A stretch of 64,000 nt of DNA. Origin: Defluviicoccus sp. (lineage in GTDB: Bacteria > Pseudomonadota > Alphaproteobacteria > MPNO01). Under the pieces are notes generated by a model. The model had not been told where the DNA came from. It did not search any database and saw only the letters and a list, made by a program, of their open reading frames with translations. The position numbers and the translations under genes are program-made. The DNA lies in the NCBI GenBank assembly GCA_028820945.1, contig JAPPHW010000191.1, positions 1 through 64,000 of the forward strand, given 5' to 3'. This document shows, piece after piece, positions 17,883 to 26,159 of this stretch (its first letter is position 1; every line of letters starts with the position of its first letter).

Positions 17883-18190
17883 TCAAGGAGAGCCGTTTGC
17901 ACCGCTCAAGGAATACGCGCCGAACTCCTGTTCCATGCTCGACAAGATGAAGAATGCATCCTCCACCGCATTGGTGATCTGAAGCACATCGATCAAGTCT
18001 CGCTGTTGAGGCGGAGTGTCCATTTCGAGGTAATCCGTTCGCACCTTGCGCATCATCTTTCTGCGGTCCGCGGTGAGTTGCTTGGCCATTTGCCAACTCA
18101 TCCTGTCGTCGCTCTCCAACGCATCGACCAGCGACAGGAGCACGGCATCGGTGCCTTCGCGAACGCTCGTCCGGAACCGGTTCAGTTCCG
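17883..18190 (-). pseudogene. Na/Pi-cotransporter PhoU-like C-terminal fragment
   Basis: A helical segment reads FRTSVREGTDAVLLSLVDALESDDRMSW, TADRRKMMRKVRTDYLE and DLIDVLQITNAVEDAFFILSSMEQEF. It resembles the PhoU-like helical tail of Na/Pi cotransporters. It ends at 17883 and is cut upstream at about 18190 by the IS66 fragment. Confidence 0.4.
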
Positions 18191-18196
18191 ACGCCT

Positions 18197-18515
18197 CCCT
18201 GAAGCTGATGATCGAGAAGCTGCGCCGGGCACTTTACGGGCAGCGGTCTGAGCGCAAGGAGCGCCTGCTCGATCAGCTTGAGCTTGCCCTCGACGATCTG
18301 ACGGCCGACGCCAGCGAGGACGATCTCGCGGCCGAGAAGGCGGCGGCAGCAACGACCGAGGTCAAGGGGTTCGTCCGTCGCAAGCCGGGGCGCAAGCCCT
18401 TCCCCGAACATCTACCGCGCGAAAGGGTGGTAGTGCCGGGACCCGCGTCCTGCACGTGCTGCGGGTCGGAGCGGCTGTCGAAGATCGGCGAGGACGTGAC
18501 GGAGACCGCGTCGCG
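18197..18515 (+). pseudogene. IS66-family TnpC transposase N-terminal fragment
   Basis: Residues read IEKLRRALYGQRSERKERLLDQLELALDDLTADASEDDLAAE, then RRKPGRKPFPEHLPRERVV and the zinc-binding CTCCGSERLSKIGEDVTET. These are the leucine-zipper and zinc-finger region of IS66 TnpC. It stops abruptly at the conserved GEDVTE, where plasmid backbone sequence resumes. TnpA, TnpB and the DDE domain are absent. Confidence 0.75.
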
Positions 18516-18586
18516 CAACGGCGAAGGGGACGGAGCGGGGGAGCGTTCCGTCCCGCGCGCCCGTTCCCATCCCACGGAGATCGCCC

Positions 18587-18916
18587 ATGCCCGACACCGC
18601 GATTTCGGCCGCCCAGGCCGATCCGCCGCCGATGCACCCGATGGATCCGCGCCGGGGCGAGAGCCTGTCGCCCATGTTCGCGGCCTTCCTGTGCTGGCTG
18701 CTCGGCACCGACCCCATGACCCGCCCGGCCATCACCGGGATCTCCATCGCCGACGACTCGGTGCTCGCCGCCACCACCGACAGCCCCTTCCACGACGCCC
18801 ATCTGGGCTCGGTCGGGGATTTCGAGCGCAATCTGCGCGGCTGGGGCGAGGCCTGCGGCGCCGACCCTTCCACCGTGGACGGGCTCGTCGCCCGCATGCG
18901 GAAGGCCGGCCAATGA
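18587..18916 (+). CDS. Hypothetical plasmid backbone protein
   Basis: A 109-residue protein with a Pro-rich N-terminus and a middle segment GESLSPMFAAFLCWLLGTDPMTRPAITGISIADDSVLAATTDSPFHD. The ATG at 18587 follows CGGAGATCG. The stop overlaps the next start (ATGA), indicating an operon with the toprim chimera. I do not recognise a domain; similar small genes sit beside helicase and toprim genes on alphaproteobacterial plasmids. Confidence 0.6.
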   Translation: MPDTAISAAQADPPPMHPMDPRRGESLSPMFAAFLCWLLGTDPMTRPAITGISIADDSVLAATTDSPFHDAHLGSVGDFERNLRGWGEACGADPSTVDGLVARMRKAGQ

Positions 18917-19725
18917 GCTTTCCCGACCTTCCCGCCGGCTACGATCGCCACCGCGCCGCCCTCGATATCGTCGATCCCGGCGCCTGCAACCCCTCGGGCG
19001 TGGCGCTCGCCCTCCACAGCGCCTGCCGGCAGACGATCGCGGAGGGGGTGTCGCAGCGCGAGGACCCGGCGGTCCGCCTGATCGGCCTCCAACTCGCTTA
19101 CCTGCTGGGCGTCGACCCGCGCAAGGCGCTCGGCCGCATCTACGGCCTCGCGGCGCGCTTCGGCGTCCCCGCCGACGACGCTGCGCTCGTCGTCGGGGAA
19201 GGCATCGAGACGGTGCTCTCGCTGGTCACCGCCGAGCCCGAGATCACGGCGGCCGCCGCGCTCTCCGCCGGCAGCCTCGGCGCGTTCGCGCCTCCGCCCG
19301 GCATCGCCCGGTTGGTGATCGCGCGGGACAACGACGACGAGGGCGCGCTCGCGGCCGAGCGCCTCGCCCGGCGCTGCGCGCGGGCGGGCGTCGCCGCAAC
19401 GGTGATCGTCCCCGCCGCCAACGACTTCAACGACGACCTGGTCGCGCTCGGCCCGGCGGCGCTGCGCGCCCGCTTCGCGCCGCTGTTCCTCCCGGTCGCC
19501 CTCACCCCTGCTCGCAGGCCGGCGCACGCGGTCCCCTGTCCGGTGGAGGAAGAGAGGAGCGGAGGGTCGGGCAAGCCGACCGGGAGAGAGGAGGGAGTGA
19601 ATGCGCGCGATCGTGAATCTGCGAACCGAGCCCAGGCTGCGCGAGGAGTTCGAATACACGCACATCGTGAACAGCACCGTGCTGATCGACCACCGAACCG
19701 GTCTCCGTCGGCGGCTCGGCGGTGA
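18913..19725 (+). CDS. Toprim-domain protein, chimeric and read-through at both ends
   Basis: Residues ~1-70 (MSFPDLPAGYDRHRAALDIV, CNPSGVALALHSACRQTIAEG, QREDPAVRLIGLQLAYLLG) look like a separate small plasmid protein. At DPRKALGRIYGLAARFG the frame joins the C-terminal half of a plasmid toprim/primase-like protein: VVGEGIETVLSL (toprim Glu), LVIARDNDDEGALAAERLA (DxD-like) and NDFNDDLVALGPAALRARF. No zinc-finger or N-terminal primase part is present. After about residue 200 the frame runs through a DUF4326 fragment in another phase, so its natural stop is gone. Any activity is doubtful. Confidence 0.6.
   Translation: MSFPDLPAGYDRHRAALDIVDPGACNPSGVALALHSACRQTIAEGVSQREDPAVRLIGLQLAYLLGVDPRKALGRIYGLAARFGVPADDAALVVGEGIETVLSLVTAEPEITAAAALSAGSLGAFAPPPGIARLVIARDNDDEGALAAERLARRCARAGVAATVIVPAANDFNDDLVALGPAALRARFAPLFLPVALTPARRPAHAVPCPVEEERSGGSGKPTGREEGVNARDRESANRAQAARGVRIHAHREQHRADRPPNRSPSAARR
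19543..19563 (+). promoter_or_regulatory. Leader element, plus-strand copy, before DUF4326 fragment
   Basis: GGAGGAAGAGAGGAGCGGAGG matches, with a one-base insertion, the minus-strand form of the 19-nt element repeated at 42.2-47.4 kb. It sits 38 bp before the DUF4326 fragment start, paralleling the copy before the intact DUF4326 gene. Confidence 0.45.
19601..19696 (+). pseudogene. DUF4326 N-terminal fragment
   Basis: The first ~32 residues (MRAIVNLRTEPRLREEF, EYTHIVNSTVLIDHRT) parallel the intact DUF4326 gene at 41854-42186 (VINLRNEPRLREAFQYTHVHNNTALIDRRT). The frame is lost at the junction with a surface-protein fragment, so this is a second, broken copy. Confidence 0.65.
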
Positions 19726-20258
19726 CGCTCAAGCTCACGGCGCCGGTCGCCGCGCACCACGCCGTGACGGTCGGCTACACGAAGCCCGCGAGCGGCGACA
19801 AGCTCCGCGACCGCTCCGGGCAGGAAGCCGACAGCTTCGCGGACCGGGCCGTCGCGAACCAGACCGGGGGCGCCGCGACGCGGATCGCGTCGGTATCGAT
19901 CGTGTCCACGCCGACGATCGACGCGAACTCGGACGGCACGGCGGAGACCTATGGGCGGGGTGCGCAGATCCGCGTGAAGGTGACGTGGTCGGCGGACGTG
20001 ACCTGGGACGCGTCGGCGACGGGCGCGGCGCTGTTGATGGGCCTGCAGATCGGCGAAAAGAACAGGACGGCGTCCCTGCTGACGGGCGGCGCGTCGCGCG
20101 GCACGGCGCGCGCGCTGACGTTTGCGTACACGGTCGTGGCGGACGACAGCGACACGGACGGGATCGCCCTGAACCGCACGGCGGCGAACGACCTCGTGGT
20201 CCTGGCCAACGGGGCGACGCTGACGGACGCGCAGGGGCGGGCCGCGTCGCGGCAACGT
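19697..20258 (+). pseudogene. Internal fragment of a large repetitive surface protein (SwmB/Ig-like)
   Basis: An open frame with no start of its own reads SVGGSAVTLKLTAPV, AVTVGYTKPASGDKLRDRSG, ADSFADRAVANQT and IASVSIVSTPTIDANSDGTAETYGRG. This matches SwmB-type beta-sandwich repeats of giant secreted adhesins (VTVSYTKP...G..L.D.AGNE...F...AV.N.T). Both ends are cut, between a plasmid DUF4326 fragment and the traY N-terminal fragment. It is foreign to the surrounding plasmid backbone. Confidence 0.6.
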
Positions 20259-20280
20259 GCAGCGTCGGGGGTCGCCTCGG

Positions 20281-20912
20281 GCCACAGGGTGCCCGAGCGT
20301 CTTGTCCGCCAGCGGCGTCCACACCAGGTTCGCGAAATCGCCGCCCAGCCGCGCCAACCCGAAAATCGCGTACTGCGCCGCCGACGCCCCGCCCGCGATC
20401 GGCGCCATCAACACGAGCGCAACCAGAATCCGGATCACCTCCCAGGTCCCGAAATTCAAGCGCCCTTCGCGCCCGGTCTCCACCACCGCCGCCCCGACGT
20501 GCCAAAGCAGCAAGATCACCGCGAGCATCATGACGCCGGCGTTGAAGGCGAACAGCATGTCGCCCAGCACCGGAGCGCTGCCGGCCGACAAATCCGTCAG
20601 GAACGACAAAATCTGGCGCGTACCCGTATCCTCGGCCGCGAACAACCCGGGATCGATACCCTGCGCCCCGGCACCGGCGAACCCGGCGATCCCGTATCCC
20701 ACGAGCACCGCGCCGCCCGCCGCCACCGCCGCTGCCAGCCCCATCCCGACCCGGCCTGCCGGGAAGGGGAGGGATCCGGAATCCGGGTGTTCGCCGGCCG
20801 GCTTCAACGCGCGCGCCAGGCGGCCAATCCGCCTCGCCGACGCGCGGACCTCCCCCAGCGACCGGCCGATCTCCGGCAGGAAGAACAGGCCAAGCAGCCG
20901 GCCCGGGCCCAT
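20281..20912 (-). pseudogene. traY: TraY/DotA-like type IVB secretion protein, N-terminal part
   Basis: About 210 residues: a start at 20912, a hydrophobic helix (GLAAAVAAGGAVLVGYGIAGF), then FLTDLSAG, MLFAFNAGVMMLAVILLLWHVGAAVVETGREG and a VIRILVALVLMAPIAGGASAAQYAIFGLARLGGDFANLVW stretch. This is the DotA/TraY pattern (polytopic inner-membrane protein, usually 700-1,000 residues). It loses homology after about LADKTLG at 20281. The remaining C-terminal part is on the opposite strand at 26160-27815. Confidence 0.75.
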
Positions 20913-20918
20913 GACGGC

Positions 20919-22037
20919 TCAGTTGACGCCCGACGCCGGATTGCCGAGCCCCGGCAGCCGGCGCATTTCCTCCGCCGCGATCGCCAGCCCGGCCGCATCC
21001 AGCGCGCCGTGCCGCTCCGCGCTCCGCCAGCGCTCCCAGTCGAGCATCAGGCCGATCGCCTGCAGCGTGACGATTTCCCGGAGGAGATTGGAGTCCGTCA
21101 TGCTCTGCAACTGAACGAACCAGTTCGGATCCTCGAACCGCTTCGACGCCAGCACCTCGAGGATCTCGTAGCGGCTCACCGGCACCGAGGCATCGCGCCC
21201 GGGCACCAGGGCCGCGACCCAGCCTCCGAGCCCCGCCCCGGGCGCCCGCAAGGAACGCGAATGCGCGAAATACTCGGCCGCCAGCGCCGAGCGGGCGCTC
21301 GCCGAGCGCGCCAGCAGCGCCAGCCGCTGCTCCGCCTCCGTTCCGGCCGAGGCGACCGGGAAGGGGTCCCAGATCACCGGCGCCGCCAGATTGCGCGAAA
21401 CCTCGATCGCGGTGCGCCGCTCCTCGGCCGTCCCAAGCGTCCCGCGATCGAACAGATTGCCGGCCTTCAGATCCGCAGCGTGCATCGCCGGCGTCGCGCC
21501 GCACGCCGTCGCGTCCTCGCCCGAACGCCCCCGGTTGCAATACCGCCGCATCAGCAACTCGAACCTCTGGGTATTGTCGGCGGCACTGCCCCTGCTCACG
21601 CTGCGGTCGCCGGCAATCCGCCCCACCCCCGCGTCGGCCGAGCGCACCTTCTCCGTCGCCTCCGCCCGCCGCGCCGGCCCGAGACCGCGCGCCCCGGTGG
21701 CCGTGCCGCAAGCCCTGCGCGTCGGCCTCCGGTCCCGGACGATGCGGTTCTCCTCAACCTCGCGCGTCGTCTGCGCCAGCAGCTTGGTCTGCGCGTCCAT
21801 CCCGTCCAGAATCGCCTTCGTCGACTGCGCGTGATACCCCGAAAGCTGCCCCGTCTGCAGCCGCAGGGTCTCGACGATCGAGCGCTCCATGGCGTCGATT
21901 CGCCCGGAGATGTTCCGGATCACACGACTCGCCTCGCGCCGGTCGTTATCCGTCCGGTCACAGGCGTGGCCAAACGCCTCTCCCGGAAGCGCCGGAACCG
22001 CCACTACCATCCACGCCGCGACCGCGAGCCTTCTCAT
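20919..22037 (-). CDS. TraW/IcmX-like exported T4SS protein
   Basis: A 372-residue protein with a signal peptide (MRRLAVAAWMVVAVPALPGEAFG), a coiled segment (AMERSIVETLRLQTGQLSGYHAQSTKAI) and a long helical body ending in AIAAEEMRRLPGLGN. It sits directly between the traV-position gene and traY, as TraW does in IncI plasmids, which is the main basis for the name. Several Cys suggest a periplasmic disulphide-containing protein. It starts 4 bp inside the stop region of the preceding gene and is followed by traY after 6 bp. Confidence 0.6.
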   Translation of the reverse strand: MRRLAVAAWMVVAVPALPGEAFGHACDRTDNDRREASRVIRNISGRIDAMERSIVETLRLQTGQLSGYHAQSTKAILDGMDAQTKLLAQTTREVEENRIVRDRRPTRRACGTATGARGLGPARRAEATEKVRSADAGVGRIAGDRSVSRGSAADNTQRFELLMRRYCNRGRSGEDATACGATPAMHAADLKAGNLFDRGTLGTAEERRTAIEVSRNLAAPVIWDPFPVASAGTEAEQRLALLARSASARSALAAEYFAHSRSLRAPGAGLGGWVAALVPGRDASVPVSRYEILEVLASKRFEDPNWFVQLQSMTDSNLLREIVTLQAIGLMLDWERWRSAERHGALDAAGLAIAAEEMRRLPGLGNPASGVN

Positions 22038-22645
22038 CGATCGCCGCTCCTCTCGCTATCCCCGCCCAGAATCGAGCGAAGCACCTCCGACCGGGAACGG
22101 GGCGCCGGCGGCGCCGCTTGCCCGAACGGGGAAGAGGGGACGCCCGTCCGCTCCCGCAGCACGCGGTCCGGGTCCTGCCAGCGATCCCGGCTCGAACGCT
22201 CTCCCTCCCGAGGCCCGGGATCGGGCGCCCCGCCGCGCTCCATCTCCAGGTCGAGCCCGGGCAACCTCTGCAGATGGCGCGCGAACACGGCCACGTCGAA
22301 GCCGCGGCCGCTGAAGCCGCGAAAGGCCTCGCGCGCCTTGTCGCAGATCAGCCGGTTGATCAGACCGAGTATGTCCGTCATCCGCCGCTGCGGCCGGTAG
22401 AGAATGTCGGCGTGGCCGTAGTCGAACATGCGCGTCACGCAGGAGAGATCGAACAGCGAGTCCGGATCCCTGATCCCCATCTCGCGGTGCCGGACGAGTC
22501 GCACGTCGTCCCGGGCGCCGCTCTCCGCGCTTTCCACCAGCGCGCGCTCGACCTCCGGATCGCAATCCTCGTCGGCAGCCATCGCCGGCAGCGCGACAAC
22601 CAGAATCGCCGCGACCGCGACCGAACGTAGACGAGGGAACGCCAT
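22034..22645 (-). CDS. Exported T4SS-associated protein at traV position
   Basis: A 203-residue protein with an N-terminal signal peptide (VAVAAILVVALPAMAADEDC). The mature part has three Cys and a segment DPDSLFDLSCVTRMFDYGHADILYRP. The C-terminus is Arg/Pro-rich and probably disordered. It overlaps the TraW-like start by 4 nt. Size and position between traU/ssb and traW match IncI traV, but I see no diagnostic motif, so only the operon context supports a conjugation role. Confidence 0.6.
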   Translation of the reverse strand: MAFPRLRSVAVAAILVVALPAMAADEDCDPEVERALVESAESGARDDVRLVRHREMGIRDPDSLFDLSCVTRMFDYGHADILYRPQRRMTDILGLINRLICDKAREAFRGFSGRGFDVAVFARHLQRLPGLDLEMERGGAPDPGPREGERSSRDRWQDPDRVLRERTGVPSSPFGQAAPPAPRSRSEVLRSILGGDSERSGDR

Positions 22646-23047
22646 TCAGGCCGCTTCCTCCTCCGCCGCCGGTTCTTCCCCGCCCTCCTCGGGCTCCATG
22701 GCCGAACCGCTCGGAAGCAGATTGAGCACGGCCGACGGACCCGCCAGCACGATCTCCCGCGACACCCGGCGCGCGCCCTCCTGGTCCTCCCACTGCCGCG
22801 TCCGGATCTTTCCCCGCACCAGCAAGGGCTGACCCTTCCGCACGTAATCCCGGATCACCCGCGCGCGCCCCTTGAACGCCACGATCCGGTGCCACTCGGT
22901 CGACTCCCGCTCCTCGCCTTTCGCGTCGGTGTATCTCTCGTTCGTCGCCAACGTGAAATTCGCGACCTCGTCGCCGCTCTGCAGAGTCCGGCACTCGGGA
23001 TCTCCCCCGACATGGCCGATCAGCATCGCCTCGTTCATCGAACGCAT
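22646..23047 (-). CDS. ssb: Single-stranded DNA-binding protein
   Basis: A 133-residue OB-fold protein: NEAMLIGHVGGDPECR, VANFTLATNERYTD, ESTEWHRIVAFKGRARVIRDYVRKGQPLLVRGKIRTRQWED. It ends in an acidic tail (EEGGEEPAAEEEAA) that lacks the usual DDDIPF-type tip, so its partner-binding tip may be altered. Start ATG 23047 with AAGGAG. It lies inside the T4SS block, as plasmid SSBs often do, and would coat incoming ssDNA. Confidence 0.9.
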   Translation of the reverse strand: MRSMNEAMLIGHVGGDPECRTLQSGDEVANFTLATNERYTDAKGEERESTEWHRIVAFKGRARVIRDYVRKGQPLLVRGKIRTRQWEDQEGARRVSREIVLAGPSAVLNLLPSGSAMEPEEGGEEPAAEEEAA

Positions 23048-23074
23048 CGTCTTCTCCTTCGCCTGGCGGGCAAT

Positions 23075-26008
23075 TCAGGCCGTCCCCGCCGCCCGGCCCT
23101 CCTCGGCTCCGTATCCGAGCGCCACCACTTCCGCGGCCAGCCTGTCGACCACGTCGCGCTCTCCGCGCGCCTCCGCCTCGTCGATCTCCCCCCGGGCCGT
23201 CCCCCGCGGGAACCGCGCCGCCAACGCCGCTCGGGCCTGCGCCGGACGCAGCTTGCGTCCCACCCGCTGGCGCAGCGCCACGTCCGCCGGACTCGTCGTC
23301 AACGCCCAGAGCTCCACCGCGCCCGGCGTGTTCAACACCAGCTGCTCGAACCTGCCGCGCCTATCAGACGCGATCAGCAGGGCAGGGGCCCCGTCCGGCC
23401 CCGGCCCGTTAAGCCGCAAACGCACGACATCGGCCACCGTTTCCGAGAGCCCGAAGGTCTTGGCCAGCCGCTCGATCTCCCCGGCCTGCCCTCCGGCCCC
23501 AAGGATCCAGTACCTGTTGGCAAGCTCGACGAGCGTCTCCCCGAAATCCTCGATCCGCTGCGAGGCCAGGACCAGCCGCACCCTCATCTTCCGCGCCTCG
23601 CGCACGTCGCGCTCGACCTGCCCACGCACCGCCGGCGCCTGAGCCGTCCGGTGAAACTCGTCGTAGGCGAGCCGCTTCGGTGCCTCCCGCAACGCCCGGG
23701 CGCGGCCGACATGCCATGCCCTGTAGGCCTGCGGGACACCCTCCATCTCGTCGGGACCCGTCCACCAGTCCCGCGTCAGCAGCTGGCGCGCCACCATGTA
23801 GAACGCCGCCGTCTGGCGGTCCGCCTCGGCCGAGCCCGTCGGCGCGACCGCGGACAGGTCGACCGCGACCACCCGGGCGCCCCCGATATCGAACCTGGTC
23901 GGCTGGAACAGCGAGGGCCAGGTCGCCGCGAGCCCCGTGAGCACCCGCGAGAAGGCCTGCGTCACCGTCTCGCCTCCCGGCCCGTAACGCGCGTCCTCGA
24001 TCAGCCCCTGGACCCCGGGATCCCGGACCGCCGATAGGAGATCGGAGAGCACTGGGACCGCGAAGCGCTGCGCCCGCCCGGCCGAAACCGGATCGCCTGC
24101 CTGGAACAGAGCATCCACCACCTCCCACCAGAGCGCCGCCTCCGGGAGCCGGCAGGCATGGACCTCGAGCGCCTCGTCGACCCTCTCGTCACGGCCCTTC
24201 GAGTAGCGGTGCGGCTCCGCGCCGGCTCGCTCGTCCGACCGCATCGCGTAAACCGCGTCGATCGCCGGCCCGATGGTCTCGCGCACCCCGTCCGGAACGC
24301 CCTCGGCGCCCGCCGGCGTGAAGATCAGCCCAAGCAGGTTCACGAGAAACGCCCGCCCCGCCTCCAGCTGCGCGCGGCAGCCCAGCGGCGTGTCGCACGG
24401 GTTGATCGCGTGCTTCGGTTCCATGCTCAACCTGAACCACGCCGCCTCGCCCCGCCTGCGGACGGGCAGCGCCTCGCGGATCATCGAAATCAAACCGGCC
24501 GACGACGGACCGATGTCGATCGTCGCCGCAAAAGGCAAGCTCGTTCCCTGCAACAAATGAGCGAGCGTGAGGCAATTCATCAACACGCTCTTGCCGCGCT
24601 CCGGTATCCCGTGGATCAACTCGAAGCCGTAATCCTCCCCGCCCGCATACGAAAACGGCAAAAGCTTGTTATCCGCGCTCCGAAACACGTGATCGGCGCG
24701 CTCCGACAGCGCTGCCGGCCTCCCCACCGCCCAGAACCCCAGGACCTCCCGCAGCGGCGCACAGGCCGAGGGCGCCGTGCCGCCGCAAGCGAACCCCGGA
24801 ATCGTGCCAGTCAGCGCCTCCACCTGGTCTCCCGAGAGCGCCGAGAACACGCACTCCCCCCAGCCCTCGACCAGCTGCTCGACCCGGCTCATCCGCCGCA
24901 GCAGCGCATCCGGACCCTCCTCCCGCGCCACCCAGGTGACGATCGAGAGCCGCAGGCGCACCACTGCCTGGGCGTCCGCGGCAAGCGCCGTCACTTCCTC
25001 CATCCCGTGCTTCACCGCATCGGACTCATCCGAGGAGAAGGCGAGAAACGACGAGGCGAGACGCGCAACCCGAGCGCCCACCGTGTCCAGCCCCCCACCC
25101 TCCGCAAGTATCGACAGCCGAAACGGCAACCCGCCCATCCTGTCCAGCAGCTCCGCGAACGGGCGCGGAGTGCGCGGGCCAAGACACATGTCGAGAGTGC
25201 CATAGAGCCGCTCCCCGACCGCGACCCCCAAACCCATGCGTTCCGCGTCACGGTCGATCAGCTGCGGCGCGAGCGGCGGCGGAAAGGCACCCCACTCCGC
25301 GGGCTCGGTCACCCTCGCCGGCCATTCTCCGTCCGCGGTCCTCGGCTTCCACCCTGGCTCCGTCACGCCGTCAATCGTCCGCCGCATCTCCGCAAGCGCC
25401 TGTTCCTCCGACAACCTCGCGGCAACGATCCCGGCATCCGAAAACAGCCCCTCCAGCGCCTCCACCAGCGCGTCGTGGCGCGGCTCCAGGCTTTCCAGCC
25501 CGCCGACCGGGCACTGGGTTTCGTCGGTGGGCGGAAGCCACCCCTTCATCGCGCGCCTGCGCTTCCGCTTGTCGCTCTTCGCCTCGAGAGGGCTCGCCGC
25601 CGAGGGGCGGGTCCAGCAGGCCAGCAGAAACCTCTCGACCGCCGGCGGCGGCCTGCGCGCCCGTTCCCCGAACACGTCGCCCAACCCCAGCCCCAGCCGC
25701 TCCGACCGCCGCCCGAGCGCCTCGCAGGCCTGCGCGAGCGTGCTCCCGTCGGCCTCGCGCTCGAACGTCGCGTGGAGCGCGTGCCCGCGCGCCATGAACC
25801 GGCTGTTCAGACGGCCCGCCGCGATCTCGACGAACCGCTCGAGCTCGGGGCCGCCCCAGAGCGCCCGCGACCCCTCGATCCGGAACATCGACACCAGCGA
25901 GGAATCGCGACACAGCAGGCGGCCGTCCACCGCCGCCACAGGCAGAAGAAACGCCTCCAGAGGCTTCCGACGCACTGCCCAGGACAGCCGCTGCAGCTCG
26001 CTCAGCAT
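23075..26008 (-). CDS. traU: TraU/IcmB-like (VirB4-class) T4SS ATPase
   Basis: A 977-residue protein with a VirB4/TraU-type layout. The N-terminal half carries conserved pieces such as MFRIEGSRALWGG. The ATPase has a Walker A-like loop HGIPERGKSVLMN (Gly467-Ser474) and a Walker B region KRLAYDEFHRT, followed by RLVLASQRIEDF, the usual sensor-like Gln. It would energise pilus or substrate transfer at the inner membrane. The start ATG at 26008 (MLSELQRLSWAVRRKPLEAF) is chosen because homology begins there; the frame extends upstream over another gene. The gene appears intact. Confidence 0.8.
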   Translation of the reverse strand: MLSELQRLSWAVRRKPLEAFLLPVAAVDGRLLCRDSSLVSMFRIEGSRALWGGPELERFVEIAAGRLNSRFMARGHALHATFEREADGSTLAQACEALGRRSERLGLGLGDVFGERARRPPPAVERFLLACWTRPSAASPLEAKSDKRKRRRAMKGWLPPTDETQCPVGGLESLEPRHDALVEALEGLFSDAGIVAARLSEEQALAEMRRTIDGVTEPGWKPRTADGEWPARVTEPAEWGAFPPPLAPQLIDRDAERMGLGVAVGERLYGTLDMCLGPRTPRPFAELLDRMGGLPFRLSILAEGGGLDTVGARVARLASSFLAFSSDESDAVKHGMEEVTALAADAQAVVRLRLSIVTWVAREEGPDALLRRMSRVEQLVEGWGECVFSALSGDQVEALTGTIPGFACGGTAPSACAPLREVLGFWAVGRPAALSERADHVFRSADNKLLPFSYAGGEDYGFELIHGIPERGKSVLMNCLTLAHLLQGTSLPFAATIDIGPSSAGLISMIREALPVRRRGEAAWFRLSMEPKHAINPCDTPLGCRAQLEAGRAFLVNLLGLIFTPAGAEGVPDGVRETIGPAIDAVYAMRSDERAGAEPHRYSKGRDERVDEALEVHACRLPEAALWWEVVDALFQAGDPVSAGRAQRFAVPVLSDLLSAVRDPGVQGLIEDARYGPGGETVTQAFSRVLTGLAATWPSLFQPTRFDIGGARVVAVDLSAVAPTGSAEADRQTAAFYMVARQLLTRDWWTGPDEMEGVPQAYRAWHVGRARALREAPKRLAYDEFHRTAQAPAVRGQVERDVREARKMRVRLVLASQRIEDFGETLVELANRYWILGAGGQAGEIERLAKTFGLSETVADVVRLRLNGPGPDGAPALLIASDRRGRFEQLVLNTPGAVELWALTTSPADVALRQRVGRKLRPAQARAALAARFPRGTARGEIDEAEARGERDVVDRLAAEVVALGYGAEEGRAAGTA

Positions 26009-26030
26009 CGTGCGGCCCGACCCGTACCAA

Positions 26031-26153
26031 TCACGGCGGCGCGAAGCCGCCGCCGCCGGCAATCCCGAACGTCTCGCCGATGCCATTGATGATCGGAGGC
26101 GCCGCGATGATGCAAGCCCCCACGATGATCGCCACCACCGCCGAGGACAGGGC
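26031..26153 (-). pseudogene. TraR/IcmD-like small membrane protein, C-terminal fragment
   Basis: Forty residues remain: a hydrophobic helix ALSSAVVAIIVGACIIAAPP followed by a Gly-rich tail IAGGGGFAPP. A small two-helix membrane protein (TraR/IcmD) precedes traU in IncI order. The frame is cut at about 26153, exactly where the traY C-terminal half begins on the other strand. Confidence 0.5.
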
Positions 26154-26159
26154 CGCGCC

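Noticed and set aside
24158..26089. Long plus-strand frames opposite the traU gene, and similar long frames opposite the relaxase and SLOG genes
   Set aside because: These are antisense shadows of GC-rich genes. They have Arg/Pro/Gly-rich low-complexity translations and no motifs, while the other strand has clear family motifs.
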